A stretch of 64,000 nucleotides of DNA. Source: a virus. The stretch spans positions 1 through 64,000 of IMG/VR virus record IMGVR_UViG_3300043313_001192; one strand, written 5' to 3'. Under the pieces are notes generated by a model. That model was not told where the DNA came from and did no database searches. It saw only the letters and a list, made by a program, of their open reading frames with translations. This document shows, in pieces, positions 1 through 8,527 of the stretch. Both the position numbers and the translations under genes were made by a program. Numbering within the stretch: position 1 is the first letter of the stretch; each line of letters begins with the position of its first letter.

Positions 1-496
1 CGCTCTTGATGTCCCAGGTTTCCGGCTCCCCACTGCCGAGCCGCTCGGGTACCTGGACCAAGTAGCACTCCCCGGCCACGCACAGGTTCAACGCTGCGTC
101 GCGGAGCAAGGTGGCCTGGCTGCCGGTGGTGCTGATGATCCGGTTGAGAACAGCCCGACAGTCGTCAACGTACTCCTGCGGCAGGGTCCCGTCGTCGGCC
201 AGGTTCTGCAGCTGGACCGGGGGTTGGTGGGGGTCGACAACAAATGCCGGATAGAGCCGAGCACGGCCGGTGACGTTGCCGAGCAGCCCGAAGGCGTACT
301 TGATCTCGGCGATGATGTCGAAGTACTCCCAGGCGCGACGCTGCCAGACGACCTCGCTGCGACGACGCAGCTGCTCGACGTCGCGGGGCTCGTTGAGCTT
401 GACCCGCTGGGCGGACGCCTGGAGTGCGCGAGGCGCGTTGAACGGAATGATCTTGGCGACTTCATCGGGAGCGGAATCCCGGACGAAAATGCCCAC
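1..496 (-). CDS. Portal protein, N-terminal part (cut by left window edge)
   Basis: An open frame runs leftward from GTG at 496 to position 1 with no stop, giving 165 residues. It has the actinophage portal N-terminus pattern: a polar start, then VVWQRRAWEYFDIIAEIKYA and a later CVAGECYLVQ segment. GAGGAG lies just upstream of the GTG and supports this start. Portal forms the dodecameric DNA channel of the capsid, and the upstream terminase large gene on the same strand fits. The C-terminus is outside the window. Alternative starts a little upstream are possible. Confidence 0.85.
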   Translation of the reverse strand, partial: MGIFVRDSAPDEVAKIIPFNAPRALQASAQRVKLNEPRDVEQLRRRSEVVWQRRAWEYFDIIAEIKYAFGLLGNVTGRARLYPAFVVDPHQPPVQLQNLADDGTLPQEYVDDCRAVLNRIISTTGSQATLLRDAALNLCVAGECYLVQVPERLGSGEPETWDIKS

Positions 497-539
497 GACC
501 GCTCCTCTCAGGTCCAGGCGTCGTGCGACGTAGGCCAGA

Positions 540-600
540 GGCCCCAGCGGGTGGGGCTGACTGTACTCCTAAACACCGGAAAAGTTGATTGTAAACACTG
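540..600 (-). promoter_or_regulatory. Candidate leftward promoter for the portal block
   Basis: Read on the minus strand, TTTACA (598-593) is followed after 17 nt by TTAGGA, about 80 nt upstream of the portal GTG. The stretch is AT-richer than its surroundings. It lies between the end of the preceding gene and the portal start, where a new late transcript could begin. No transcript data; inference from hexamers only. Confidence 0.4.
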
Positions 601-601
601 A

Positions 602-619
602 CCACTCTGGCAGGAGTGG
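602..619 (-). terminator. Short hairpin after the 621-962 gene
   Basis: CCACTC (602-607) and GAGTGG (614-619) form a 6-bp stem with a 6-nt loop directly after the stop of the preceding leftward gene and before the candidate portal promoter. Weak stem and no clear T-tract, so it may only attenuate. Confidence 0.3.
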
Positions 620-620
620 G

Positions 621-962
621 TCAGGTGTTCTCGGCAACCAGCCCGGTGATCGCAGAGAAGGCGAGTGCCTGAGCAGCCACGCCCCACGGTCGGGGCGCCA
701 GCTCACGGGCCAGCGCGACCGCGCCACCGGCGTAGATCGAGACGCACCACGGACAGGTGATCAGGTAGCCGATCTTGGTGTCCTCGGGGTGGAAGCGTTC
801 CAGCAGCTTGTCCCGGAGGTCGGCGGTGATCTCGTCGTCGTTGACCAGCTTGGTCAGCCGAAAGACCGCCAGCGCGTCAACCACCAGCCCGAGCAGCGTC
901 ACCGGGTCGCCATCCGCAGCGACCGGCTGAACGGTCGGTAGCTGCGCAGCGAGGAGCCGCAT
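621..962 (-). CDS. DUF1360-like small membrane protein
   Basis: 113 aa. The segment VDALAVFRLTKLVNDDEIT followed by GYLITCPWCVSIYAGG and a hydrophobic C-terminal helix matches the DUF1360-type pattern (FRL motif, CPWC motif, two membrane segments) often found in phage late blocks. Molecular role unknown. It overlaps the upstream gene's 3' end by 64 nt, so a later start is possible. Confidence 0.7.
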   Translation of the reverse strand: MRLLAAQLPTVQPVAADGDPVTLLGLVVDALAVFRLTKLVNDDEITADLRDKLLERFHPEDTKIGYLITCPWCVSIYAGGAVALARELAPRPWGVAAQALAFSAITGLVAENT

Positions 963-1249
963 CCGCAGCCACCCGCCCGGCTGATGGTGACCTCGCCGTC
1001 GGCGGTGGTGGCCACGATCTGGTGCCGGTTGCCGCTCACGTCCTCCAGTCGCTCCTCGTAGAGCACACCAGCACCGGACCCATTGCCGCTCTCGACCAGG
1101 ACGAGCACCCGGTCAGCAGTGACGATGGCGCGAGACTTGGGGTAGGGGTTCGTTCCGAACGAGAAGGTCACCTTGGCCGGGTAGATGTCGTTGCGCACCT
1201 TCACCGCGCCGTCGATCACCTGGTGCGGTGTGGGGGTTTCATTCAGCAT
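899..1249 (-). CDS. Hypothetical protein with CGCG C-terminal motif
   Basis: 116 aa from ATG 1249; a GTG three bases earlier is an alternative. It is rich in beta-strand-like residues up to about residue 85 and ends in GGCGCGSSLRSYRPF, a glycine/cysteine tail seen in small actinophage late proteins. Sits between terminase and portal on the same strand. No enzymatic motif recognised. Confidence 0.65.
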   Translation of the reverse strand: MLNETPTPHQVIDGAVKVRNDIYPAKVTFSFGTNPYPKSRAIVTADRVLVLVESGNGSGAGVLYEERLEDVSGNRHQIVATTADGEVTISRAGGCGCGSSLRSYRPFSRSLRMATR

Positions 1250-1862
1250 CACCCGACCTGCTTCCTTCCGTGGTTAGCGGAACAAGTATTGCCTCCACCA
1301 TCGCACGGGGCAGGTACACCGCGGGAGGCATCCGCAGTCGGGTCGCGGTGGCCGAGGAGTCCGGAGGCGGGGCCGCGTCGCTCTCGGACTCCAGCCAGTC
1401 CAGGACGGTGTCGCGCTCCTCCAGCAGGGGAATGCTCGGGATCATCGAGAGGTAGGCCGCACCGGCGTCCTCCGGTGGGTCGAAGACGTGCAGCCGCCGG
1501 TGCACTCCCGCGTCGGCCACCAGGGCCACGCCGGGCACCGGCTCGGCCAGCTTGGGCGCACCGTTCAGCGATACCGGGGGCTTGCTCCGCTTGGGTCTGC
1601 CAGTACGCGAGGTCTCCGTGGTGCTGCGCACCCGGACCCGGACGGCCTGGTGACTCAGGCCGACGATGTCGGCCAGCATGTGCAGCGGCACGCCGCGGCG
1701 ATGCAGCTGCTGGAGGCGCTCCGAGAGATCGGCCGAGACTTTCCGGATCGGGCTGTGCGACGGAACAGACTTGTGCACTCTGCGTACCGAGCGACGCAGC
1801 TCGGCGAGTTGCTCGACCTCTTCCGGCAGCACCGTGGGAATCGCGATCATGGGCTTCGGCAT
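1239..1862 (-). CDS. HTH-containing protein next to terminase
   Basis: 207 aa. Residues about 55-80 (GVPLHMLADIVGLSHQAVRVRV) form a helix-turn-helix of the kind used to read DNA. The rest is proline- and charge-rich and looks poorly structured. Being two genes downstream of the terminase large subunit, it could be a small-terminase-like DNA recognition protein or a regulator; the sequence does not decide. Overlaps the next gene's ATG by 11 nt. Confidence 0.65.
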   Translation of the reverse strand: MPKPMIAIPTVLPEEVEQLAELRRSVRRVHKSVPSHSPIRKVSADLSERLQQLHRRGVPLHMLADIVGLSHQAVRVRVRSTTETSRTGRPKRSKPPVSLNGAPKLAEPVPGVALVADAGVHRRLHVFDPPEDAGAAYLSMIPSIPLLEERDTVLDWLESESDAAPPPDSSATATRLRMPPAVYLPRAMVEAILVPLTTEGSRSGDAE

Positions 1863-1916
1863 GGGGTCCCTGTAGTCCTCACCTTGGGCTACGGCGAGTC
1901 TACAGAGTGGGAATGG

Positions 1917-2228
1917 TTATGGGTCCACATCCGAGACGGGCGATTTGGCTGAAGCGACGTCGGCCAGACAGGCTGCGTAGCCTGCCACATCCAGAGCGGA
2001 ATCGTAATGGCTCGGGTTGTTGGTCAGCCGGGCGATCTTGAGCAGGATCATCATCTGGGCGACGTCGGCCGAGGTGATCGCCGGGTCCCGCTTGGCGGCC
2101 AGGTAGGCGTTCCAGAGCCGGGCGATGTTGGCGAAGGAGTCCTCGGGCTCCTCGTAGGCGGTGGCCCGGTCCTTGGTGACGATCGTGGCCGCCTCCTCCA
2201 GGAGCTGTCGGCGCAGGTCAGCGTTCAT
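1917..2228 (-). CDS. DUF6378-like phage protein
   Basis: 103 aa. The pattern RATAYEEPEDSFANIARLWNAYL, then ITSADVAQMMILLKIARL and DVAGYAACL, is that of DUF6378, a helical phage family of unknown role. ATG overlaps the terminase stop (ATGA), so the two are translationally coupled. Confidence 0.75.
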   Translation of the reverse strand: MNADLRRQLLEEAATIVTKDRATAYEEPEDSFANIARLWNAYLAAKRDPAITSADVAQMMILLKIARLTNNPSHYDSALDVAGYAACLADVASAKSPVSDVDP

Positions 2229-3727
2229 GGGCGGTACCTCACGGAGAATCCAGGGCTGCGGGTCCCACGGCCGAACCGGCCGTGCACGGTGCCACCGCGG
2301 GTGGGGATCGCCGAGGGGACCGGACGCGGTGGAATCCGCAGAGCCGCGGGCGAGTGGGCACGGATCGAGTTGAGGTACAGGCCGTCGGGTGGCTTGATCA
2401 TCAGCGCGGTGGCGCCCCAGACCATCGCGTCCAGCCGGTCCGGGGACTTGCGGTCCATCGGGGTCCACGACGTCAGCTGGGACTCCAGGTCCGGCCACCA
2501 GCCGAGCAGGTGGCCGCGGTGCTGCTCGAAGGCCAGGCTGACGGGCTCCGCTCGGGTCTGCTTGCCGTAGCGCGCCCGGACGTCGAGCACCTTGATGTTC
2601 GGGTCGATGTTGACCAGCGCCGAGCGGACCAGCGCACCGCCCTGGTTGATCTCAGCAACCACCGGGCAGCCGTACTCACGGGCCTTGAGCACCACCTGTG
2701 ATGCCCAGATGTTCGGCGAGCCGAGCACCGAGGCGTCCTCGACCACGTAGAACTGGCGCTTGTAGAGGTCCTGCTCGGTGGTCGAGGCGCAGACCAGGAT
2801 GCCGCACTCGTCGGTCGGCTCCTCGGCCACCGACGGGTCGACGGCGATGACGTAGACCAGTGGGACGTAGGGAAGGCGCTCCACCCGGTCCACGTCGAGG
2901 ATCAGCTGGGTCCACAGCGCGCCCTCGACGTCTTCGAGCATCTGCCCGTCCAGCTCCTGCTTGGAGAGCCGGGTGCCGCCGAAGAGGCCGTAGATCATCC
3001 GCAGGTACTCGGGGTCGAGGTTTCCGGCGTTGGCCGCGGTGGTGTCCCGACGGAGCACGACGGCCGGGTTCTCCTCGACCAGCTCCAGCAGCTTCTTCAT
3101 CACCGGGGTGCGCTTGGGGGTGGTCAGCGCCATGATCTGCGGGCGCTGCCGGTCCTTGCCGTAGCCCCACGGCAGACGAGCACCAATCCGGACGTGGTCC
3201 CAGGTGGTCAGGCCCGAGGCGTCCGGGGCCTGGCGCCAGGTGGCGATCTCGTCGCACAGCGCCCAGTGCCCCTGGGGACCACGCAGCACGTCGGGCTCCT
3301 CGGCGGTGAACAAGGTGGCCTGGGAGCCGTTGGGCCAGGTGACCCGTCGCTTGGAGGACTCGTAGTGGGCGCGCTCGCCGGGGCGTCCGACCTTGAGCAG
3401 GCCGGAGTCGCCCTCGACCAGGACGTCACGGGTGTCAGCGGCGGTACGGGCGACCAGCAGCCCGCGCGAGCCCGGCATCGTGATCGCCTTCTCGTGCGCC
3501 CACTCGGTGCCGGTGCGGGTCTTGCCCGCACCACGACCGGCCATCATCAGCGCGATCCACCAGTTCACTTCCTCGCGGCTGGGGAAGGTCTGGGAGGGCC
3601 GTCGCCAGAACTTCCAGTCGTACTGCAGGTCGTCGAGGTCCAGTCCCTCCAGCGCGGCCTCGCGCCCCTTGTCGTCCAGCAGCGAGATCTGCTGGGCCAG
3701 AGACATCTCTTCGGGGGCGATTGTCAC
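2225..3727 (-). CDS. terL: Terminase large subunit (DNA packaging ATPase/nuclease)
   Basis: 500 aa. Walker A is MAGRGAGKTRTGTEW near residues 62-76; the acidic ALCDEIATW segment near 157 is the Walker B region. A nuclease-half motif VIAVDPSVAE near 315 and a late DRLDAMVWG motif match the RNase H-fold nuclease of phage TerL. It translocates DNA into the prohead and cuts it. GTG at 3727 is the first start; ATG at 3706 is an alternative. First gene of the leftward late operon, diverging from 3842. Confidence 0.95.
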   Translation of the reverse strand: MTIAPEEMSLAQQISLLDDKGREAALEGLDLDDLQYDWKFWRRPSQTFPSREEVNWWIALMMAGRGAGKTRTGTEWAHEKAITMPGSRGLLVARTAADTRDVLVEGDSGLLKVGRPGERAHYESSKRRVTWPNGSQATLFTAEEPDVLRGPQGHWALCDEIATWRQAPDASGLTTWDHVRIGARLPWGYGKDRQRPQIMALTTPKRTPVMKKLLELVEENPAVVLRRDTTAANAGNLDPEYLRMIYGLFGGTRLSKQELDGQMLEDVEGALWTQLILDVDRVERLPYVPLVYVIAVDPSVAEEPTDECGILVCASTTEQDLYKRQFYVVEDASVLGSPNIWASQVVLKAREYGCPVVAEINQGGALVRSALVNIDPNIKVLDVRARYGKQTRAEPVSLAFEQHRGHLLGWWPDLESQLTSWTPMDRKSPDRLDAMVWGATALMIKPPDGLYLNSIRAHSPAALRIPPRPVPSAIPTRGGTVHGRFGRGTRSPGFSVRYRP

Positions 3728-3841
3728 CGAGCGAGCGTACCTCTAACCACCGGTCGGTTTGACAGTGATGATATAGTGGTGTGAACAGATGTTGAGAGTG
3801 GACGTCGGGTACAACAGCAGAGATGGAGAGACGAACAGACA
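3728..3841. promoter_or_regulatory. Divergent promoter region
   Basis: On plus, TTGACAGTG (3763-3771) is followed by an extended -10, TGATATAGT. The same TTGACAGTG-(TG)-TATRRT arrangement recurs at 4341. On minus, TTAGAGGT upstream of the terminase GTG could be its -10. The intergenic leader to 3842 has a GATGGAGAGACG ribosome-binding region. Inference from sequence only. Confidence 0.45.
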
Positions 3842-4321
3842 ATGTATGAGTCTGAAACAGAAGTCGAGATGCCCTGGGTTTACAACGATGGGGGCTACAA
3901 GACCTCCGGGTTCACGGCCAAGGAGGGCAACCAGGTGGTCATCGCGCTGGCGATCGCCACCGGCCAGGAATACCGCGAGGTCTACCACCAGATCTATCGA
4001 CGGCAGGTCGAGTACGTGAACGGCCTGCGGCACGGACGGATCAAGAAGGCCGGAGCTGCGATCAGCGACGTCGGCGTGTGGCCTGAGGTGAGCAAGGGGT
4101 ATCTGCGCGACCTGGGCTGGACCTGGACGCCGACGATGACAGTCGGCAGCGGGGTGACGATGCACCTCTCGTATGAGGAGGTGCCGGATGAGCCGGTGCT
4201 GGTGTGCAGCGTCAGTCGAAGCCTGGTCACGGTCTTCCACGGCGTCGTCCAGGCCACCCACGACCCGTCTCGCGCGGGCAGCAGAGCTGTCTACGGATTC
4301 TGGGTGCCGCCCGTTTCCTGA
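3842..4321 (+). CDS. Peptidase-like phage protein, apparent catalytic residues lost
   Basis: 159 aa. It follows the layout of a widespread phage family: WVYNDGG start, IATGQEYREVY, GWTWTPTM, then VSRSLVTVFHGVV and DPSRAGSRAVYGFW. As I recall the family, the first block carries GDCVVRA and the later one SRH, suggesting a Cys/His catalytic pair. Here these read GNQVVIA and SRS, so both candidate residues are replaced. It may be a pseudo-enzyme. First rightward gene after the divergent promoter. Confidence 0.65.
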   Translation: MYESETEVEMPWVYNDGGYKTSGFTAKEGNQVVIALAIATGQEYREVYHQIYRRQVEYVNGLRHGRIKKAGAAISDVGVWPEVSKGYLRDLGWTWTPTMTVGSGVTMHLSYEEVPDEPVLVCSVSRSLVTVFHGVVQATHDPSRAGSRAVYGFWVPPVS

Positions 4322-4340
4322 CGTTGGCGGACGGCGGGCT

Positions 4341-4517
4341 TGACAGTGTGTATGATCTCCAACGTTGGGGAATCTCAACTCGCCGCCGGTCGGACACCGG
4401 CACTCACCTCTCGCCTACCACGGCACGAGGTGCCCACCGCTGAGATGCACAGCCTTCCACGGCTGGCACGGAGGCGGCAGACCGTCGGTTTCCACACCGA
4501 CTGAAAGAAGGTACGAC
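4341..4517 (+). promoter_or_regulatory. Promoter and structured leader of the GHKL ATPase gene
   Basis: TTGACAGTGTGTATGAT at 4341 gives an extended -10 (TATGAT, 4352-4357). It is followed by a leader of about 150 nt before ATG 4518. The leader holds GTTGGGGAATCTCAAC (GTTG/CAAC ends), a CCGGTC-GGACACCGG hairpin and several further short stems. GAAAGAAGG is the ribosome-binding site. Such a long leader is unusual in this window, where most are about 25 nt. Confidence 0.5.
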
Positions 4518-6887
4518 ATGGGTGCACCAATGCGCCTGAAGAACTCCCATCGGCTCATCGACGGGATCGCACGAGACGGCCGCGAGTTCGGCCACATGAC
4601 CGAGAACCTCCGCGACGCCCTGCTCAACGGCGCGCGCCGCGTCGAGTTCGGGATCATGGGCCTGAGCGACCCGACCGCGGTCTGTGTCGCTCGACGGGTC
4701 ATCGCCGATGACGGCGATGGCATGGGCAAGTCCACGCTCGGTGACACCTACGCCGCGTTCGGCGAGACCGCCACCAAGTACGACTTCGACGTCCAGCTGG
4801 ACGCCGACGGCAACGTCACCACCGACGTCGTCGAGGTCGGTGAGATCGACCAGATGCACGCCCGTCGTGGTGTCGGTGGTCGCGCCAGCCTCTCCCAGTG
4901 GAACCCGCTGGGAGTCGTCACCGTCACGGTGCACCAGGGCGTGGCCAACATGGTCTGGATGTTCCGCAGCATCGAGGGTGTCCCCGAGATGCGCGAGTGG
5001 TCCGACTTCGGCAAGCGCGCCAAGGTGCAGCCGCCGTACGCCGAGCCCGCGGAGCTGTCCTTCGACGACATCCGCATCGACCGCTCGTTCGCGCGGATGA
5101 TGCTGGTGCGCGGTGGACTGGTCGGCACCGAGGACGACGCCGACGAGTTCATCGAGACCTTCGGCGAGGACGAGGTGATGGACAACCCGTTCTACGGCAT
5201 CGACTGGCAGGACGCGGTCCCGCAGTGGGTCGTGCACCACTGGGGCGAGGACGGCCTGGCCTACCGCGAGGACGGCGAGCTGGCTCACGGCTGCGTGAAG
5301 ATCCTGCTCGGTGAGAACCTGCAGCACTCGACCGCGATCACCGGCGACCCGGCGTTCCCGAACGAGGCGGTGCCGACCCGCTACAACGGAGCGCTCACCG
5401 CGGCCTGGCTCGACCTCTCGCAGTGGGAGGTCAAGGTCTGGACGATGGTGAAGTTCGACCCGACCAAGACCGTGCGGTCCGACCCGACCAAGACCGAGGG
5501 GGACAAGCACGTCCCCTACCAGCTGCACGGTCACGCCGGTCACTACAAGCTCGACGGCGGCAAGCCGCGTGACCGCTCGGAGATCTCCGGCCGGATCCAG
5601 CGCGGTGCCTACGGAATGCGCACCCACGGTGGGCGTGCCGCCTACCAGACCGTGCTCGATCTCGGGCAGTACGGCAACGCCGCGCTGATCGTCTCGGGGT
5701 CCGAGAAGAGTTCGTCCTACGACGCCTCCCGCACCGACGGTGCGCTGGCGGTGGTCTACGGCAACGAGCTGCACGCCATCGCCAACTCCGGGAAGCTGCA
5801 GGGCGAGGGCTACCAGTACCGCAACATGGGCATCTCGACCAAGGGTGGCTTCGAGAAGCGGGTCAGCCTGTTCTTCTTCCTGCCGCGCGCCACCGACCAC
5901 TCCCAGGGCGTCTTCCAGGCGCTGGCGCGGGACAGCCTGAAGTGGACCGGCATGGACCGGCTGCCGCTGACCGACGAGGCGGGCATCTACGCCGCCGTCC
6001 GCGACGCACTCCCCGATGACTTCCTGGAGCTGATGAACGGCGAGGCCACGGCCAGCGAGTACAAGGTCGACCAGTCCCGCTACAAGCACCTGGAGAGCCT
6101 GCTCAACGCGGGCAAGGCCGAGGGCAAGGGCGCCACCAGCGCCCCCACCTCGGAGGTCAGCGTCGGCATCGAGCAGCCCACCGGCACGATCACGGGCGTC
6201 GACGCAGGACCGCAGGGAGCCCCTGGCGACACCCCGCGCACGCCGTGCCCGCTGTGTGGACTGGTCGTCCACGCGGACGACTGCAAGAACAAGCCTGCTC
6301 CGCGCATCCGCACCAGTGACGTCCCCACCGGCAGCAAGCTGCGTCGTCGCAAGGTCGCACCGGACGAAACGGGCACGCTGACGGCGCGCAAGTCCAGGGC
6401 CAAGGCGCACGTCGGGGAGATCAAGCCCGACCACGTCGAGCTGCAGGCGCCTGACATCGACTGGTCCGACGAGCCGGTGGACGGCGACGAGCGTGTCCCG
6501 GTGACCTGGGTCGCTCGCGGTGAGACCGCACTGACCGAGAAGGGTGACACCGGCACGATCGTGATCTGGCGCCAGCACCTGGCGGTCAAGGCGATCTTCA
6601 AGGAGGGCGAGAAGGCCGGGCGCGACAAGGACGAGACCGAGGCGGTGGTGCGCGAGTGGATCGGGCGCAACCTCACCGACGGGCTGATGGGCATGCTCGC
6701 GCTGGCCGAGCGGGACCTGGGCGTCAAGCGGATGACCCGTGTCGACCTGGAGGAGATGATCGAGCGGCTGGGCCAGACCGATCTCTGGCTGATGCTGGTG
6801 GCCAGCCTGTTCGCCGACACCGCCTCGCTGGCCAGTCACATCAAGGGCACCGCGCGTCGGACGGCGCGCAAGACCAAGGCTGCCTGA
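4518..6887 (+). CDS. GHKL-type ATPase (Hsp90/MutL/TopoVI-B-like fold)
   Basis: 789 aa. The N-terminal third looks like a GHKL ATP-binding module: helix ENLRDALLNGARRVEF (29-44), IADDGDGMG near 62-70 matching the DxGxG box, and a glycine loop RRGVGGRASLSQW near 118. A CPLCGLVVHADDC zinc knuckle lies near 576-588, followed by a charged linker and a helical C-terminus. The family couples ATP binding to dimer closure. The partner may be the TopoVI-A-like protein at 10770, but that is inference. Start chosen for the GAAAGAAGG site. Confidence 0.7.
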   Translation: MGAPMRLKNSHRLIDGIARDGREFGHMTENLRDALLNGARRVEFGIMGLSDPTAVCVARRVIADDGDGMGKSTLGDTYAAFGETATKYDFDVQLDADGNVTTDVVEVGEIDQMHARRGVGGRASLSQWNPLGVVTVTVHQGVANMVWMFRSIEGVPEMREWSDFGKRAKVQPPYAEPAELSFDDIRIDRSFARMMLVRGGLVGTEDDADEFIETFGEDEVMDNPFYGIDWQDAVPQWVVHHWGEDGLAYREDGELAHGCVKILLGENLQHSTAITGDPAFPNEAVPTRYNGALTAAWLDLSQWEVKVWTMVKFDPTKTVRSDPTKTEGDKHVPYQLHGHAGHYKLDGGKPRDRSEISGRIQRGAYGMRTHGGRAAYQTVLDLGQYGNAALIVSGSEKSSSYDASRTDGALAVVYGNELHAIANSGKLQGEGYQYRNMGISTKGGFEKRVSLFFFLPRATDHSQGVFQALARDSLKWTGMDRLPLTDEAGIYAAVRDALPDDFLELMNGEATASEYKVDQSRYKHLESLLNAGKAEGKGATSAPTSEVSVGIEQPTGTITGVDAGPQGAPGDTPRTPCPLCGLVVHADDCKNKPAPRIRTSDVPTGSKLRRRKVAPDETGTLTARKSRAKAHVGEIKPDHVELQAPDIDWSDEPVDGDERVPVTWVARGETALTEKGDTGTIVIWRQHLAVKAIFKEGEKAGRDKDETEAVVREWIGRNLTDGLMGMLALAERDLGVKRMTRVDLEEMIERLGQTDLWLMLVASLFADTASLASHIKGTARRTARKTKAA

Positions 6888-6970
6888 GGGCCGAAGAACA
6901 ACGGAGGGGCGCACCTGGTGGTGCGCCCCTCCCCGGCGTAGAGTGACCCCGGCGCTGAGGAGCAGACACA

Positions 6971-7648
6971 ATGACGAAGCTAGAGAGATCAGACCGGCCG
7001 ATGACTGTCGGCACGTTGGTCGAGGATGAGATCACCCTGCAGGTGATGAAGGTCTTCGACATCGCACCCGAGGATCTGAGCGAGCGGATCTCGTTCTACC
7101 CGTGGGTCGTCGAGGACGTGCTGCCCCCCGACTGGGGGCTCGGCCTGATCGTCGGGGCCTCGGGCACCGGCAAGACCACCATGCTCGGTGACATCGGCGG
7201 CTATCGCCCGCCGGTGCGCTGGGAACGCGACCTGCCGGTGGCCGCGCACTTCCGTGACTTCGAGGACGCCATGGACCGGCTCGGCGCCGTCGGGCTGAAC
7301 TCGGTGCCCACCTGGGCCAAGCCCTACCACGTGCTCTCCACCGGTGAGCGGTTCCGCGCCGACCTGGCCCGTGCGCTGACCGACGACGCCCGGATCGACG
7401 AGTACACCTCGACGGTCTCGCGCACCGTCGCGCAGGCAGCGTCGCGATCACTCGGCGGGTGGATGAAGCGGAACAACGCCCGCCGAATCGTGCTGGCCAC
7501 CTGCCACTTCGACGTCATCGACTGGCTGGAGCCGGACTGGGTGATCGACACCGACCACGGCACCTTCACCGACGACCTGAGCGTGAAGCCGGAGCGCTGG
7601 TGGCTGGAGTTCGTCCGGGAGCAGGACGGGGCCGTCCGGTGCGAGTGA
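6971..7648 (+). CDS. ABC-type ATPase, partner of the adjacent GNAT protein
   Basis: 225 aa. Walker A GASGTGKTT near residue 60; signature-like LSTGERFRADLARAL near 122; Walker-B/D-loop-like RIDEYTSTVSR near 140; a switch histidine in ATCHFDVIDWL. This is the ABC ATPase order, without membrane domains, so it is soluble. It overlaps the GNAT gene by 4 nt (GTGA). In bacteria such ATPases occur fused or adjacent to the same GNAT type. Confidence 0.75.
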   Translation: MTKLERSDRPMTVGTLVEDEITLQVMKVFDIAPEDLSERISFYPWVVEDVLPPDWGLGLIVGASGTGKTTMLGDIGGYRPPVRWERDLPVAAHFRDFEDAMDRLGAVGLNSVPTWAKPYHVLSTGERFRADLARALTDDARIDEYTSTVSRTVAQAASRSLGGWMKRNNARRIVLATCHFDVIDWLEPDWVIDTDHGTFTDDLSVKPERWWLEFVREQDGAVRCE

Positions 7649-8184
7649 GCCTGCGGATCTACCGGCTGGCCAAGGCCCAGCCGGTCTGGGAGCTGTTCGC
7701 CCCGCACCACTACCTGACCCCGGTGCTGACCAAGGGCACCCGCTGCTGGGTCGGCGTGCTGGAGGACACCGACGAGCTGGTGGCGTTCACCTCCTCGATC
7801 CGGATGCCGTCGGGCACCTTGAAGAACGCGTGGCGCGAGCACCGCACCGTGGTGCTGCCGGACTACCAGGGACTCGGCATCGGGTGGCGGATGGCGGAGT
7901 GGCTCGGTGAGTACCACATCCGGCAGGGCGAGCGGCTGTACTCGCGCACCACCCACCCACGGATCGGTGCCGCCCGTGACGCCAGCCCGCTGTGGCGCAA
8001 GACCGCGAAGAGCGGACTGCTGCGCAAGCCCGAGTGGCGCACCGGCGACAAGTGGACCCGCAACAACGACGGTGACCGGGTCCGGATCGCGTTCTCGCAC
8101 GAGTACATGGGAGACAAATCGGACGACACCACCAGACGGGTGACATCGGTCGGTGGTGTGGTGTTAGATCAACCGCACGGGTAA
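7645..8184 (+). CDS. GNAT-fold acyltransferase-like protein
   Basis: 179 aa. VVLPDYQGLGIGWRMAEWL near residues 69-87 is the acyl-CoA-binding loop of the GNAT fold. It is followed by SRTTHPRIGAARDASPLWRK, a motif shared with the GNAT half of ABC-ATPase/GNAT pairs. Phage Mom, a base-modifying enzyme, also has a GNAT fold, so a DNA-modification role is conceivable but not shown. GTG 7645 is chosen because it gives the 4-nt overlap; GTG 7639 is the alternative. Confidence 0.7.
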   Translation: MSLRIYRLAKAQPVWELFAPHHYLTPVLTKGTRCWVGVLEDTDELVAFTSSIRMPSGTLKNAWREHRTVVLPDYQGLGIGWRMAEWLGEYHIRQGERLYSRTTHPRIGAARDASPLWRKTAKSGLLRKPEWRTGDKWTRNNDGDRVRIAFSHEYMGDKSDDTTRRVTSVGGVVLDQPHG

Positions 8185-8220
8185 AGACGGAACGACCAGG
8201 GCGGGGCGGACGGAGCGACT

Positions 8221-8523
8221 GTGAGTGATCGGGCCGTGCTGAAGTGGCCGGTGGCTGTCGACGACCGGCCGCACCGGATCGGCGGCGGGCCGGTGGTGCA
8301 CGTGGACTGCCAGAACCCGCACGACCCGAGCGTGATCACGATCTGGACGATCGAGCCGCGCTACGCCCAGCCCGAGCCCAAGCGTCGGGTGCAGGTCTTC
8401 GGCACCGGCCAGCCGCTGCCCTTCTTCGCCGAGCACCTCGGCACCGCGATAGCGCTGGATGGACAACTTGTCTGGCACGCGTTCCAGCTGCCGGACCCCA
8501 GGAACAACGACGAAAGTGAGTGA
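8221..8523 (+). CDS. DUF7352-like phage protein
   Basis: 100 aa. The order VLKWPVAVDD, GGGPVVHVDCQ, IWTIEP, VFGTGQPL, then LVWHAFQLP matches the small beta-rich DUF7352 pattern common in phage accessory regions. Role unknown. GACGGAG precedes the GTG. Confidence 0.65.
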   Translation: MSDRAVLKWPVAVDDRPHRIGGGPVVHVDCQNPHDPSVITIWTIEPRYAQPEPKRRVQVFGTGQPLPFFAEHLGTAIALDGQLVWHAFQLPDPRNNDESE

Positions 8524-8527
8524 CCAG

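Noticed and set aside
88-601. Frames on both strands covering the left edge, other than the portal frame
   Set aside because: The continuous minus frame to position 1 reads as a portal protein; the others are Ser/Arg-rich or shadow frames.
4404-6971. 855-codon open frame on minus opposite the GHKL gene
   Set aside because: Mirror frame of a high-GC gene; the plus frame has domains, a ribosome site and natural composition.
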